Assembly (NCBI GenBank): GCA_002305505.1
Contig: DBRC01000082.1
Span: 51,620-105,780 of the forward strand
Origin: Prevotella sp. UBA1378
Lineage (GTDB): Bacteria; Bacteroidota; Bacteroidia; Bacteroidales; Bacteroidaceae
Length of the DNA stretch: 54,161 nt
Reading direction: 5' to 3'
Under the pieces are notes generated by a model that saw only the letters and a program-made list of their open reading frames with translations, was not told the DNA's origin and made no database searches. A program made the translations under genes and the position numbers. This document shows positions 53,669 through 54,161 of the stretch, one piece after another (the first letter of the stretch is position 1; each line of letters begins with the position of its first letter).

Positions 53669-53987
53669 ATCTCCTTCTGTTTTTCCTAAAACTCTCCCAA
53701 CCCAAGGCTTTTTGGAGTATTAGGGAAATGAAAGGAGGAAAAAAACTGTAGAAGGAGTATTATTTCGTACAGTAAGTTCCATCCACCAACACAGCACTCC
53801 GCTGAAAATCATACAGCGTAAGTTAATGATTCATCCAGCAAAAACAATCCTTAGGTGAATCAACCAGTTTCATCTTTCTCATAAAAATAGATTTTAAATT
53901 GTTAATAATATACTACAACACGCATTCGCCTGTTGAGACATTGTCTGTAATTACTGCAGATTATACAGACTCCGTTTTTTATAGGTA
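53669..53987. other. Non-coding gap with a long imperfect hairpin
   Basis: Arms 53671-53678 and 53750-53757 pair perfectly over 8 bases, and an inner TTTTTCCT/AGGAAAAA stem adds more, enclosing about 45 bases. It lies directly after the YbaK-type gene and may end transcription from either side. The rest of this 319-base gap is A/T-rich, and I see no gene in it. Confidence 0.45.
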
Positions 53988-54161
53988 TTACGGCTTCATC
54001 GTAATTTTATAAATTGCGCCAATCATCAGGTAGTGAGGTATTGACATGTGGATGGTCTCGGTCTTGCCTTGCCCATTGACAGCATACATGGAGTTCGACA
54101 GATTATGAAACAGGTCATAGCCTGTCAGCTTCACTACCAACCTGAGTTCGGGATAAAATCA
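53988..54161 (-). pseudogene. C-terminal piece of an outer-membrane receptor with an in-frame stop at the edge
   Basis: On the minus strand 56 sense codons precede the TAA at 53990-53988. They read FYPELRLVVKL, GYDLFHNLSNSMYAVNGQG and PHYLMIGAIYKITMKP, the usual final strands of TonB-type or related outer-membrane barrels in Bacteroidetes. The codon at 54161-54159 is TGA, in the same frame. Either the gene carries a nonsense mutation or frameshift here, or the fragment is a remnant; the rest lies outside the window. No start codon is visible within the piece. Confidence 0.55.

Overview
The window comes from a member of the Bacteroidales. The evidence is two SusC/SusD pairs, a hybrid two-component regulator, type IX secretion (T9SS) C-terminal sorting domains, lipoprotein signals with acidic residues after the cysteine, and Bacteroidetes-type promoters (-33 TTTG, -7 TAnnTTTG). 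Glycan-locus enzymes that carry T9SS tails would fit Prevotella/Paraprevotella-like relatives, but the species cannot be fixed from this sequence.

Left locus (about 0.2-21 kb, + strand). A TPR-sensor hybrid histidine kinase with an AraC-type output domain (288-3122) is followed by four 16-bp direct repeats in 21-bp register (3253-3351). These abut a promoter that lacks a normal -33 box. Downstream lie a small leader ORF, a 974-aa T9SS-sorted Ig-like protein, a 579-aa outer-membrane barrel, a giant 3219-aa exported protein, a 720-aa fibronectin-III protein and a 223-aa lipoprotein. The first large gene and the last gene share a domain, and all genes are close together and co-directional. I read this as one regulator-controlled cell-surface assembly of unknown function, and it is the best candidate here for an undescribed system.

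Middle (21-24 kb, mostly - strand). A convergent spacer holds six 18-bp near-palindromes, in two groups of three with 21-bp register. Next come two deoxynucleoside kinase paralogues separated by a four-helix-bundle (S23/IVP-type) gene, then a nitroreductase. Every spacer in this cluster contains a different 7-8-bp tandem repeat that runs into a stop codon or lies beside it.

Right locus (24.1-53 kb, + strand). This is a polysaccharide utilization locus: a T9SS-sorted protein with three copies of a carbohydrate-binding-like module, a GH51 plus five-bladed-propeller (GH43-like) fusion, a FAS1 lipoprotein, SusC, SusD, two more FAS1 lipoproteins, a second SusC/SusD pair and a GH128-like (Asl1-type) multidomain enzyme. 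The SusCD pairs would import oligosaccharides, the FAS1 lipoproteins sit where surface glycan-binding proteins normally sit, and the three T9SS proteins would cut or bind the polymer outside the cell. No regulator for this locus lies in the window. Related imperfect palindromes flank the GH128-like gene.

The right end holds a YbaK/prolyl-tRNA-deacylase-type gene and the C-terminal codons of a minus-strand outer-membrane receptor with an in-frame stop at the very edge. No tRNA, rRNA, CRISPR array, insertion sequence or transposase was recognised.
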